Source: Nilaparvata lugens
Taxonomy: Eukaryota; Arthropoda; Insecta; Hemiptera; Delphacidae
Assembly: GCF_014356525.2 (NCBI RefSeq)
Contig: NC_052518.1
Span: 102,482,767 to 102,546,766 of the forward strand
Reading direction: 5' to 3'
Length of the DNA stretch: 64,000 nucleotides
The notes under the pieces were generated by a model that was not told where the DNA came from, made no database searches, and was given only the letters and a program-made list of their open reading frames with translations. Both the position numbers and the translations under genes were made by a program. The stretch's first letter is position 1. Each line of letters starts with the position of its first letter. Below are positions 39,401 through 51,400 of the stretch, in pieces.

Positions 39401-42400
39401 TAACTAACAAGATATTCAATCTCAATAATGAAAATGTATTATTTAATCATTGAAAAATTTATTCTCCTAAGAATAAAATGTAATTGATGACTTTAAACAA
39501 GAATAGAATAGAATAGAATTTATTGCTTATCATAAACCAAATGACTGAACTGTAAGATATGAAGAAATTGCATGATAATGTTTATTTATTTTAAATTTTA
39601 AATTATATTACAGGGTGACATGGCTTACAGAGCATTCAACATGGTAAACTCAGACATGATTGACGAATGTCAGAAGCCCAAGTCCATTGCCTATCATAAT
39701 TGCAGGAAACGCTATGAGGAAGGAACATCCATTGAAAAGTACTCATTGAACATGTCTGCAGATGATAAGGTATTGCCGTTTTCAATTATTTCTGAACATG
39801 AATTTCATTCAATTAGCATTATTATTTTCACTTTTCATTTTGGAACTTTTTATGTAAAGTTTTGTTTACCAAGCAGCCGGGGATGACGTTTGAACATGTC
39901 TGCAGATGATAAGGTATTGCCGTTTTTAATCATTTTTCAACATGAATTTCATTCAATTTAAACTAGTGTTTATTATTTTCACTATTTATGCTAAGTTTTG
40001 TTTACCAAGCAGCCGGGGATGACTTTTTATTTTATGCCTAGTCCACACTCTCACCAAATCCAAGCTGGTAAGCTTCACCATGTTGGTCTTGCCATCTACA
40101 CTGCATTGTGACCATTTGTGGATGCTCGGCTGGCCACTCGCCTACGCTCGACAAATATCGGAGCGATGGCAAGCGAAGGCCAATGAAGGCGAGCGCTGGC
40201 AAACCAGTCATCCACACTTTCGCACTTGCCGTCATTTGTACGCACTTGGTGAAAGTGTGGATGCGGCATTATACATAATATCTAAACAGCATATTTTCAA
40301 CATAGTATAACCGATTAATTAACTTTGTTATAGTTCAGACACTGTGTTACCTGTAAATATTTGTAAAAACACTTTCTTTTGTTGGAGTATTGAGGAATGC
40401 ATTTCACTCCTGAAGAGGAGCTTCATCAGCCTGATATTTACAAGTAACACAGTCTCTGAACTACTACAAAGTTATTATATAGTGTTTCGTCATGGAAAGC
40501 AACTTCGATTAATTTACACTCTTCTTTATGTCAGAAACATTCTTATACATAATATTATCTGTACCAAGCACGGCTGCTTGGATGATATTTTATAAATCAT
40601 TCATGAACGATTAAAAAATAAATGTACTTGATCGAGTATATAGTGAGGTCCACGTTATAATGGCAGTATTTGATCGATATCGGTGCTGCTATCCTTGTCT
40701 ATCATTTGATAAAGCAGATAGCGCTATTATTTTCTACTCGCTCTGCAGCGTTAACTGATCGTTTCTTAACAATATAGAAATTTGTTTAACTAACAAGATA
40801 TTCAATCTCAATAATGAAAATGTATTATTTAATCATTGAAAAATTTATTCTCCTAAGAATAAAATGTAATTGATGACTTTAAACAAGAATAGAATAGAAT
40901 AGAATTTATTGCTTCTCATAAACAACAGTACAATATTACAAGAAAAAACAAAACAAAAATATTAAGTTATTATCCATATTTATAAAATGATATGGTTCAA
41001 AAATATAACAATGTAAGAATACAAAGAAATATTTCTCATTTAAACATCGCCATATGCAGTCATAATAATAATATAACCAGAAGTCATTAGCCACATTTCC
41101 CAACTACTTATGCTCATAAAAAATAAATAAATAAATTCATATTTCTTAAAAAAAACGAAACAATACAATATAATATACCTAACATTTCTTTGTTACACAA
41201 CTATACTGCTAAATAATTAGCAGTATTTTAATAATTAGCAGTACAATAATTTCTTGTACTGTATGTTACAAGAAACAATAATAAGGTACCCCTGTAAGAA
41301 AATTGTGTTGGGGTTACCAAACTTGATTTTAAAAAATATAAGAGTGAGTCAAGCCCGATAGTCACTTAATCACAAAAAATGTCCTTTTGAAAAAAATAAC
41401 AGAAAAATAAATCTTGAAAAAATAAATATAAAGTGCCATTAGCCCAATGATCTGATCCAATTCTCAATATCAACTATGCTCATGAGAAATTGCTTGATAT
41501 AATTTTCTAATAAACGTTTTGACCTCAAACTTTCCTCAGTTGGTTTAATTTTATTCCACATTTTTGGAGCTAAATAATCAAATGATTTTTTGTATGCCTC
41601 TGTACAAATAGAAAGCCCTTATAACACGAAATACATATGGATGTCTTAAGGGAAACACAAGCAGTTGAGAAAAAATACAAGAATGAACAGTTGATAATAT
41701 TACAATCAGATGTACCGGTATCAGTTATTGTAAGCTTAGTAGGACGCCTCCACCAATTATGTAAGCTAGAGGAGAGGAACCTCTACCAAATATGTAACGA
41801 GGAAAAAACTATATTTAATATAGGTCTTGGTGGTTGTAATGATAAAATCAAAGGTGAGCAGTTAACTACATAATTTATTGAAACGTTATTGTTATATTTA
41901 CATTTAAGATTTTTATTATAATATAATAAAATATTATATAATATAATTTATATTATATGTATAACTATATTATATTATATTAATATTAAGATTTTTATTA
42001 TAATGCAAACAATCAAAATTACTGATTAGAAGAAAACAATAACAAGGGCTACTCGCTTTGCTGCAATGAATCAATTTTTGTGGTAATGAAATTAAAAGAA
42101 ATCTCAACAAAAGAAATCACCCACCTTTTCGAAGATGGTTTCCCGTTTGGCAATCACTGATATTTCGCGACGTTAAATTATTTAAAAATTAAATTAACTG
42201 AGCTAGTGAATCGGGTTCAGAACCTGTCTCATTTAATAATACAATTCTTTTTAGACTGCCTGATCTGTGACAGAAAAACTGTACTACAAAACAAAACAAA
42301 GTCTATCCTCTTCACCAGATCAGCCGAACTTACTGACAGTCCTATCAAAACGAGCTCTGTCCCAAAAAGATAATTTTGGGGTATAAATAAAGTATCAGTT

Positions 42401-45400
42401 AATGCCAAACATGAAAGTCACCTCGAGTACAATAGAAATATTTTTCTAATAATTGAATAAAAACACACATATGTTGTCAAATTCTACACAGTTTTATTCG
42501 GTACACGACCATGGTTTCGTGACCACACCGGTCACATTTTCAAGTTGACTGTATATTTTTCTATCACACAAGCACACGTTTGCTATTAAAAATAGAGAGA
42601 AGCTACATTCAATATCACGTAACAACAAACAATCTTTCTGTCAATGACAGATGACTTGTTCAATGAATTTAAATTTATAACTCTAAAATCCTGATCAATA
42701 TGAGATAAATATATTATTATATATATGTCCCATATGATCAGGTGACACTATCCTATTTTATTATTATTATTAGCATATGACTTTGAATGGTGTGGAGACC
42801 CAAGGGTAGTTCCACCTCGCCGTATATAGTCCAAAGTTCCCTAATGGGAAACCGGACACTAAGGTTATAGTCAGCACAATACTCCTATATAGAAGGCAGT
42901 GGCAAGACAGAGAATCGGCAACACTGTTCTCCTATCATTATCTGTCATTATAACGTGAACCTCACAATAAGTTTAATTAGGATTAATTTGAAATCTAATT
43001 TCTACTTATAAATTTTCAGTCGGGACTTATTCAGTGGCTTCTGCATAAGACGATCACCGCCGGAGCAGCAATTCTTACTGGAAATGAGCAGTACGAATTA
43101 GTTGATGACAGAAGTCAGCCAAACTCCAACAATCTGCAACTAGATGTGATCGTAGACAAGGAGAAAAAGACTCTCAATTCTCGAATTAAAATGGAATCAG
43201 CTGAGGTCTTACTGAAGAAAATTCCCTTCCCATACATCAATGAGCCCTCGCTTTCTATGACACTCTACACTGAAGTCGAGCAGCAATTTAACTCAGGTAT
43301 TCATGATCTCAATGTTTCTTATTTTTTTTAAACAGGGTTGAAAAAATATAATTTCATTCTTGTGCTGGATGATAAGCATCACATTTGCGTGGATGGTGAG
43401 GTTAGATTTATACAGAGGGTTCTGAAAATAGGTGCCCATAAGTCAGGGCGCGATTCCTCACATAAAAAGAAGAAAAAAAAATCCAATTAGCATAGGTTCG
43501 AAAATGATTGGTTACCAAGTTATATAGGGTGGAAGATTTCGTCTGAATTTCTGTGCCCCTGCTGAAACGAAGCCCTACGGGGATTTGTTGGCTATTAATT
43601 AAAATGTACAATTTAGCGTAATTTCTGTAAAATTAACTGAGAAATTGAATAAAACCGTTTCCAAACCTTTAGCTACAGTAATTTTTAAAATATGTGACGA
43701 AATACGCGAAACTTGGTCCCGAAAAACAGGTTCCTTTAAGGTTTGAAGCAGATTTACTATGTTAAATGTACAATAAACACAAAATATTTTTCTATATTTT
43801 GAAGAGAAAGATGTAGAATAAGTCTATAACAGACAAAAGCAACCTTGAAAAAAATAATTCTCAATTAGATACAAAACGCATGAAAAATAGAGAGCTCAAC
43901 AGATTTTGTCTATTTTTCATGAGTTTTGAATGTAATTACATAATTTTACAATTAAGGATTATTTTGCATTTGTCTATATTAGACCTATTCTACATCTTTC
44001 TCTTCAAAATTAAATTTTCTACTAGTTCTGTAAAAAAATATTTTGTGTTTATTGTACATTTAACAGAGTAAATCTGCTTCAAACCTTAAAGGAACCTGTT
44101 TTTCGGGACCAAGTTTCGCGTATTTCGTCACATATCTTGAAAATTACTGTAGCTAAAGGTCTGGAAACGGTTTTATTCAATTTCTCAGTTCATTTTACAT
44201 GAAGTACGCTGAATTGTACATCTTAATTAATAGCCAATAAATTCCCGTAGGGCTTTGTTTCGGCAGGGGAGCTGAAATTCAGATGAAATCTTTCACCCTG
44301 TTGAACTTGGTAACCAAGCAATTTCGGACCTATGTTAATTAGAACTTTTCTTTTTGTTTTGATGAGAGGAATCATGCCCTGACTTATGGGCACCTTTTTT
44401 CAGAACACTCTGTATATTAAAAGGTGAGTACATACTCATGCGCCACGAACACGCGCATTTCACTTTTAATCAGCTGTTGCTATTCTTATTATATTTTTAT
44501 CTTACTGTTTCTGTACTCACCTTACGATGGGAGGATAGGTAGATAGCCTGATAGATAGACAGATAGGCTGCCTTTATTTTAACCTGGAGGACGAAGTTAG
44601 GGCGCAGCCGGCCCTCTCTCACATAACCCTCCTATACAATTCTAATGCATTTACATCACAACAACATGAAATAATCTCTTACGAATTGAAAAAAACAACA
44701 ATTTCATTTAATTTAGGAGAATACATTTTAGACTGAAAACAAATTAAAAAAGATGAGATTAGAGATGATTTAATAAAGATGGTTTTTAGAGGATGGAGAA
44801 GATTGATTGATGACAGAGAGGCTTGGAGGAATGTTGTGGAGGAAGACAAAGCCCACCCTCGGCTGTAGAGCTAAGGAAAAAATCTTACTGTTTCTGTACA
44901 TTGTTGTTTAATAACCATATTGTATCATTATGTTCTAATTTACTATTTGTATTATTTTGACAATTGTATTGCTTCTAAGAAACTCAGAAGTCTTAGCAAG
45001 AAAACTAAAACCTCAAATCTACAAATTTTCAATTTCATTAATTGCCAATTAGAATATTCAAGACATATTACAAACTCTTTATAATATATGACATATCATT
45101 AAAAATATAATTAAATAAACATAATTACTCATACATATACTTGAATAAAATTAAAATCTAGGCATTACCAGCAAAAAGTAAATTTTTGCCCGCTGGCGAG
45201 TTGCAAAACAGTAAAAGAAAAACATAATATTTCGAAATAATGCCGAAAATTTAGGTTAAATTTAACTAATGATTACAATAGAAACTTTAGAACAGCAGAA
45301 TCATAAAAAATCAAACAAATATTGTGCAGAGAAAATACTACATAATTAAAATGAAAGAATTAAAATTAAATTGCTATATTTAAGGTGAAGATCGAAATAC

Positions 45401-48400
45401 CTCTTAATCCACTCATTGACGCTCTCTCTACTAATTTTGAAATCTAAGTCAAAAATACAGATATAATAAGCATAGCATCAGCTGATGAAAAGTGAAATTC
45501 GCGTGTTCGTGCTACGCAAGTCTGTACGCACCTTTAAAGATGATTGCATCATTATCCAAAAACCATGCGCTTGTAGAAACAGTTTGATAAATTATAATGT
45601 AGTGAATTTTGTCTTATCCAAGTAAGTTATCAAAGTCCGCTGATGTCTCCTTGAATTTTTTATGCAAAAAATTCAAGATGGTTACTTGGTCTATTCCTAA
45701 CTGCGATGTATTAACACACTATTTTGATTGTTTTATGCAAATTTTATAAGAATATTACAATGAAACTTTACATTTCCCCTCCATAGTAAATAGTAGGTAT
45801 ATAAAATACTTGTGTATGGATCTTATAAATTAATAAAAACAATATATAAACTTGTAGTTTCGACCATAGATCATTTTCAAGTTATAATGTAGAAAATAAA
45901 TAATTCATTTTCTACACTATTAATATTTACAAATAATTATTTATTTTCTATATTTTAACTTGGAAATGACCTATGGTTGAAACTAGTCGTTAAAATATTT
46001 TGATTTTTTTATAATAAAGGGGGTTACAAGTTTTTATTAATTTGTACAAAAGTAGCCCATTTAAGTGTTTTTGATAATTTAGTTTTTATGGATCTTATAA
46101 TTTTATCAGGTTCACCATCATTAGGGTATGATTACATTGGATGCATGTATGTGCAAGTGCACGTCAGATCATGCATGACCAAGCGCGCTGATGTGAAACA
46201 AAATCCGGAAAGAGCCATTTATAGAAACACTTTGTAGCTGCAACCAGCAAGTGCTCGCGTTCAGTGTGAGTGTTCCTCTGACTCTTTCCATATTATTTTG
46301 TTTCTCATCTGCGCGCTTGATAATGCATAACCAAGCGTGCACTTGCACATACGTGTGTAATGGTGATGATATTGAAATAAATTAATTATGGGTTTGTGTT
46401 TTCATAGAGATAAATTTAGTATGGGTCCATTCGAAAAGTATAGAATTAGGTATTCAATGATGAGACTTTAGTAATCTTGTAGTTGAATTTTCTTTGTGAA
46501 TTTTAATCGTGAGAAATGTATTTTACTGTTGAAAAATAATTTTCTCACATTAAGATTTTGCTAACTTGCGTCCGGGAAGTCAAATTTTATGCAGGGTTGA
46601 AGTATTCTCACGGAACTGTATTTCCATTAGCGATGGAAAATACATGAGTATTTGAGAATATTTCAAACTTGCATTTTCCTCTCCCACGGAATTGTGCTCT
46701 GTCTCCACGTGGACCGTCGACTCGTTGGTGGAAGGGGTACATAATTTGCGTGGAAAATATCTGTCTCAATCAAGCCGCGAATCGAAACAGATTGAAAGCC
46801 AGAGATAGCCTCGGGCCTCGAGGGCCCTGAATTAACGTGTTTGTTGTCAAAATTTGTTAAAATGCATTAGTTTTCATCGCGGGATAAATTGAAGTATTTT
46901 AATTGTTTGTAGTGAATGTGTAATTTTTATTGAAAATATTAGTGAGAACATTCAAATTCAAATTCAAATTTATTGATTCTCAAAAAAAAAAAATATATAC
47001 AACACTTTCAAGACAAAAAATATATATATAAGAATCTACACCTGCAAGGAAACCCTGTGCGCAGGTGTGAGTTGCAATATAAATGTTTTTCAAAAATATT
47101 TAACAAAAATGATCCAAAACAAATTTCTTGAAAAAAATACAGAATTAAAACTAGTACTTAATAATAAAGAGGATACTAAAAATAAAGGAACGGAAGGAGA
47201 AAACACGGAAAAGGCCAAGAAGAAAGAAGAAGACGAAGAAGAAGGAGAATGAAGAAGAAGGGAACGATAAGAGGTAGGTAAGTCAACTGCAACCATGGAG
47301 TAGACGAAAATTAGTTTATTTAAAACAATTTTTCCTCGATTTTATTTGCTATTATCCATTTATCTATGTCTGATCTAAGCCTTTGGTTTATGTTTGTTTT
47401 TTCAAGAATATTTAAGGGAATGTGGTTTATTAATATCCTAGTGTATAGTGAGTAGTGATAGATATATAATTTGAACGGTTGTGAGTGTCATTATATTTTC
47501 TAGCTCATGCTACAAACCGTTGAATGACCGAGTCCCCAATTTTTCATTGTATGTAGTAGTAAAATTAGTAAAGTTCACGCTACCATCGTAAACAGTTAGC
47601 AAAATCTTAAAGATAGTTTTCTCGGCTTATAGAATATGCAATAGAATTTTTTCGATTATCTGTTGTTGAAATTTGTAGTAGTTAGTTCCGTCAATAAAAT
47701 TTAATTAATAAATTAAAAAAGTGAAATAGAATGCAAATTTTGTAGTTTATAAAGTCCCATGACTCGCCCTTCAGAATTTAGATATCTTCTAATTCTACCC
47801 CCATCTGGGGGCGGTTACACGTGCATCCAATGAGATCATACCCAAATGATGGTAAACATGATTACGGTACATTTCAAGATCAAATATTTTGTAATGTTAT
47901 CATTCCCTCATTTTTTTATTATCATACTTGAAGTGTACCATAAATAATATACTATATGTATGGCTATTTGACCTTACTCACATGTTTCAGACTACTGTGG
48001 AATTTCATACTCTGGTATCTCAACATTCGATAGAGTGAAGGTTGATTATAATCTGACAAAATGTTGGCATCTGGTTACTAAAGACTGCAGTGGCAAAAGC
48101 AGGATAGCTGTTCTTGCTAGACGATCTCTAAACGACATGGATTTGGTAAGTAGGCCTACGTCAAATAATATACTGAATTTTAATACGCATCATGGAATGT
48201 TTAGGCTTTTATGATAAATGCTACCGTACTTACATGAAAAATTAAAAATCAAAGTATTTTTTATTTTTCACAAGATGTTCCGACTAGTAATTTTCAAGGC
48301 TATCATACTGCACTTAGAAAAATGAAAGTTTATAATGAGGTGGAAAAGTGATTACACAAATATTGTCAAATCCACAAAAATAAGTTTATTTAAAACCAGA

Positions 48401-51400
48401 CTCGAGTTTCAAGGCCATACTTGGCATCATCTTCAATGGAAACTTCATATCATGGAGAAGTTCCACAACATTTCTGAAGACATTGTAAATTTTAATATAG
48501 TCGAACCTCTGTTTAACGAAGTCGATTATCCCGAGAAAAAATTCGCTGCAGAGAGGTATTCGTTATTGAGAGGTTGTTCTGTCAAGAAAACTGCCACGAT
48601 CTTATGAACTTTGTAATATCGTATCACGGCGGTAAATAAATGAATATAGTACATAAAACATATAATCGGGAATGTAGGTAGGGTACCTCAATAATAATAC
48701 TGAAATAAGAAAAATCATGCTGTTTTAAATTTTTTTTAATATTTATAGAATGTAATAAGTAAGTAAACTCATCAATTTATTCGCAGAAAGCTTGATTTGT
48801 ACTATTTGTAGAGTTTAATCAATGTACATACTCAGTACAGTAGTAATATTTTTCAACTTCATTCATAAAATATATTTCACTACTTTCTACACTACTATGA
48901 GAATGAACATAACATACTGTAATTTTGTCAATAACTTCACTATAAATACTATAATAACTCAAGTTTCCTATTTTTAATGTTTCATTTGAAAAAGTGAGTA
49001 ATTTTCAGTTTAATTTTGCATTTGAATAAAACATCATGTTCAATAAACGACTCACATTTATTTATTGTTGTCAGGTAGGTACACTATTTTACAGTTTAAA
49101 TCCTTGCCTGATATTTTTAAAAGCTTCTAAAACTTCTTGATCTGACGGATTCTTCTCCTCAGGTTCGTCACAATCATCATCATCATAGTCAGTTCTAAGA
49201 ATTGAAATGTGTGACAAAAGCAAAAATGGGAAAGTCCAGTCGTTCATCTGCCTGGTCTACGAATGACAAGTCCTTGAAATTCTATTTCCAGTAACTTGCA
49301 TTCAATTTCCGACATGTGTTTCAACCTCTATTGACTGTCTACCACCCTATCTTCTTCCTACCTGAATTGCAATTATTTTTAGTCTATTCACCTTCCTGCG
49401 GAAGCTAAACAATTCCTTGAAAATGACCGTCTGCTTCCTATACACACTACATTTTGTATGTTGAAGTCTATAGAAAACTTTGTTGTTGAGAGGTCCGAAA
49501 TTCGTTAAATAGAGGTAAATAGGCAGCCAAAACTCCAAAATGTCATGAAACCAGGTAAAAATTCGTTGTGTAGAGGATTTCGTTAACTGAAGGTTCGTTA
49601 TAGAGGTTCGACTTTAGTTTATAATCCATTCGAACTTGTAAAGTTCGCAAAAAGGAATAAGAAATATCATAAGATTGACTTGAACTTGCTTCAATTGATT
49701 ATTTAAGAAATGGGCTTCTGCATCAGAAATCAATACTCAGGGCGAGACCATATTGGGAGTTTTTCTGGCGTTTCCAGACGAGTCGACAGGACAGGAAGCT
49801 ATCCGATTGGGTTGACGTTCGCGATTCAGCTAGTAATGAGTCGAACGGAGAGCTTCCTGCCCTGTCGACACGTCTGAAAGAACGCCTAATATGGTCTCAC
49901 CCTTAGGGTGATGTGACACCAAGACAAACGGTCATAATGATTGAGTGGACTGGCATCAGCATAAGCATCAGCTATCCTCTATAGATTGTTTATTTGTATA
50001 TTAATGGAAATAAAATTTATTTGTATTGTATTGTATTTGTTTCATGTACTATCACCAACATATACCATGTTATTTACTATTTTTGTTATTTGCGTATACA
50101 CACCTGAAGATTAACAACATATTGTTGTGAATGTGCTTTTGTAATTAACACTTTATTCATTAAAAGTTTAAAATATTGAACAAGATAAAAATAAAATAAA
50201 ACATCACCTTTTCTTTTTCGCCATTAACACTAAAATAAATAATCTCAACGGGTTTAAATCTTTTCTCGATTTCCAGTTGCAAATTTTGTCCCATATTAGA
50301 TACAAATTCTAGCATAACTTCTTTTATCGAATTTACCATCTCGTTGAATGCTTCCATCTCCCTTTTTGATCTTGCTCTTGTTTTCATGTAAAACTTTTTT
50401 TGTGTAACAAACTTTTAGCACAATTATTTTTTAATGATTAAATCTCACTTCTGACACCAATTTTATAAATGTGTTTTTGTAATTAACACTTTCATTTAAG
50501 GTTTACATTTATGAACAAGATAAAAATAGAATACTTCATCATCTTTGAACATCTCTCATAAAACTCCAACTTGTTATCTTTTCATAAACAGTTTGTCTCC
50601 AGAACAATCACCTTGTCCACTGTGTTCACATCATAAGTACCCATGTAGGGATAGCCTACATCAATATATTATGATCAACATGTCATTATTAAATTATTTT
50701 AATCTTTTGTAGGATTTGGAAATCAATTTGGACAACTATAAGGTGATAAATATTATTGATGGATCAATCAGAATCAATGACAAAAATGTAACGATCAGTA
50801 GAAGCAAGAGCGCAGCCGCTATCTCAGATGAAGCCGGTACTCAACTCATCAGAATTGAAAGAAGCCTGGACTACGGACTATTTATCAATTTGCCAGCCCA
50901 TGGATTCCATGTCATCTACACAAACACATCTGCAGTTATCCATGTAAGTAGACTTTGCAAATTTGCAATGGTCATTTTTTTAACTCCGATTGACCATAAG
51001 TAAAACACGCCCCCCAAAAACACATATTCGATATGATCCAGCTACAGAAAACCTAAGTTTCCCTTCTAAAATATAGGTACCGCCTAAAATATACAGAGTG
51101 AGTCATATGTATGAGAACCCTTCAATAAGTAGGAGACTGTTATAGATATTATACTGTAACTTTCAGGATAAGTTATTGGTCAAATACTTACCTTTCGACG
51201 TACAACTGAATTTCATGCCCTCATAAGGGGGTGACTTAGGGGTTTTAATTCAAATATTTTAAATATAAATACCCATTGTGTGGTACATCATTTTAAAGGC
51301 CTTTTTAAAACAAGAAAGATGGCATCGATAAAAATGTTCTATGATACTTGTAGTAAAAATGGCGGCTGATTGAAGTTTTAGTTTTTTAGAAAATGAGGGG

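Larger units (their letters stand above)
38021..40916 (+). repeat. 1.5-kb tandem segmental duplication carrying exon 14
   Basis: Unit 1 (38021-39527) and unit 2 (39528 to about 40916) are offset by 1,507 bp and nearly identical. Each contains exon 14, a partial repeat of the exon's 3' end, MITE-E, a small TIR element and an inverted, truncated MITE-A running into a LINE tail (GAATAGAATAGAATAGAATT). Unit 2 is about 120 bp shorter because of internal deletions. The junction has microhomology TCATAAAC (TATCATAAACC versus TCTCATAAACA). The two copies may both be real or reflect assembly of two alleles. Confidence 0.9.

Noticed and set aside
41925..41990. AT palindrome as a replication origin
   Set aside because: Simple TA-rich sequence; no evidence beyond composition.
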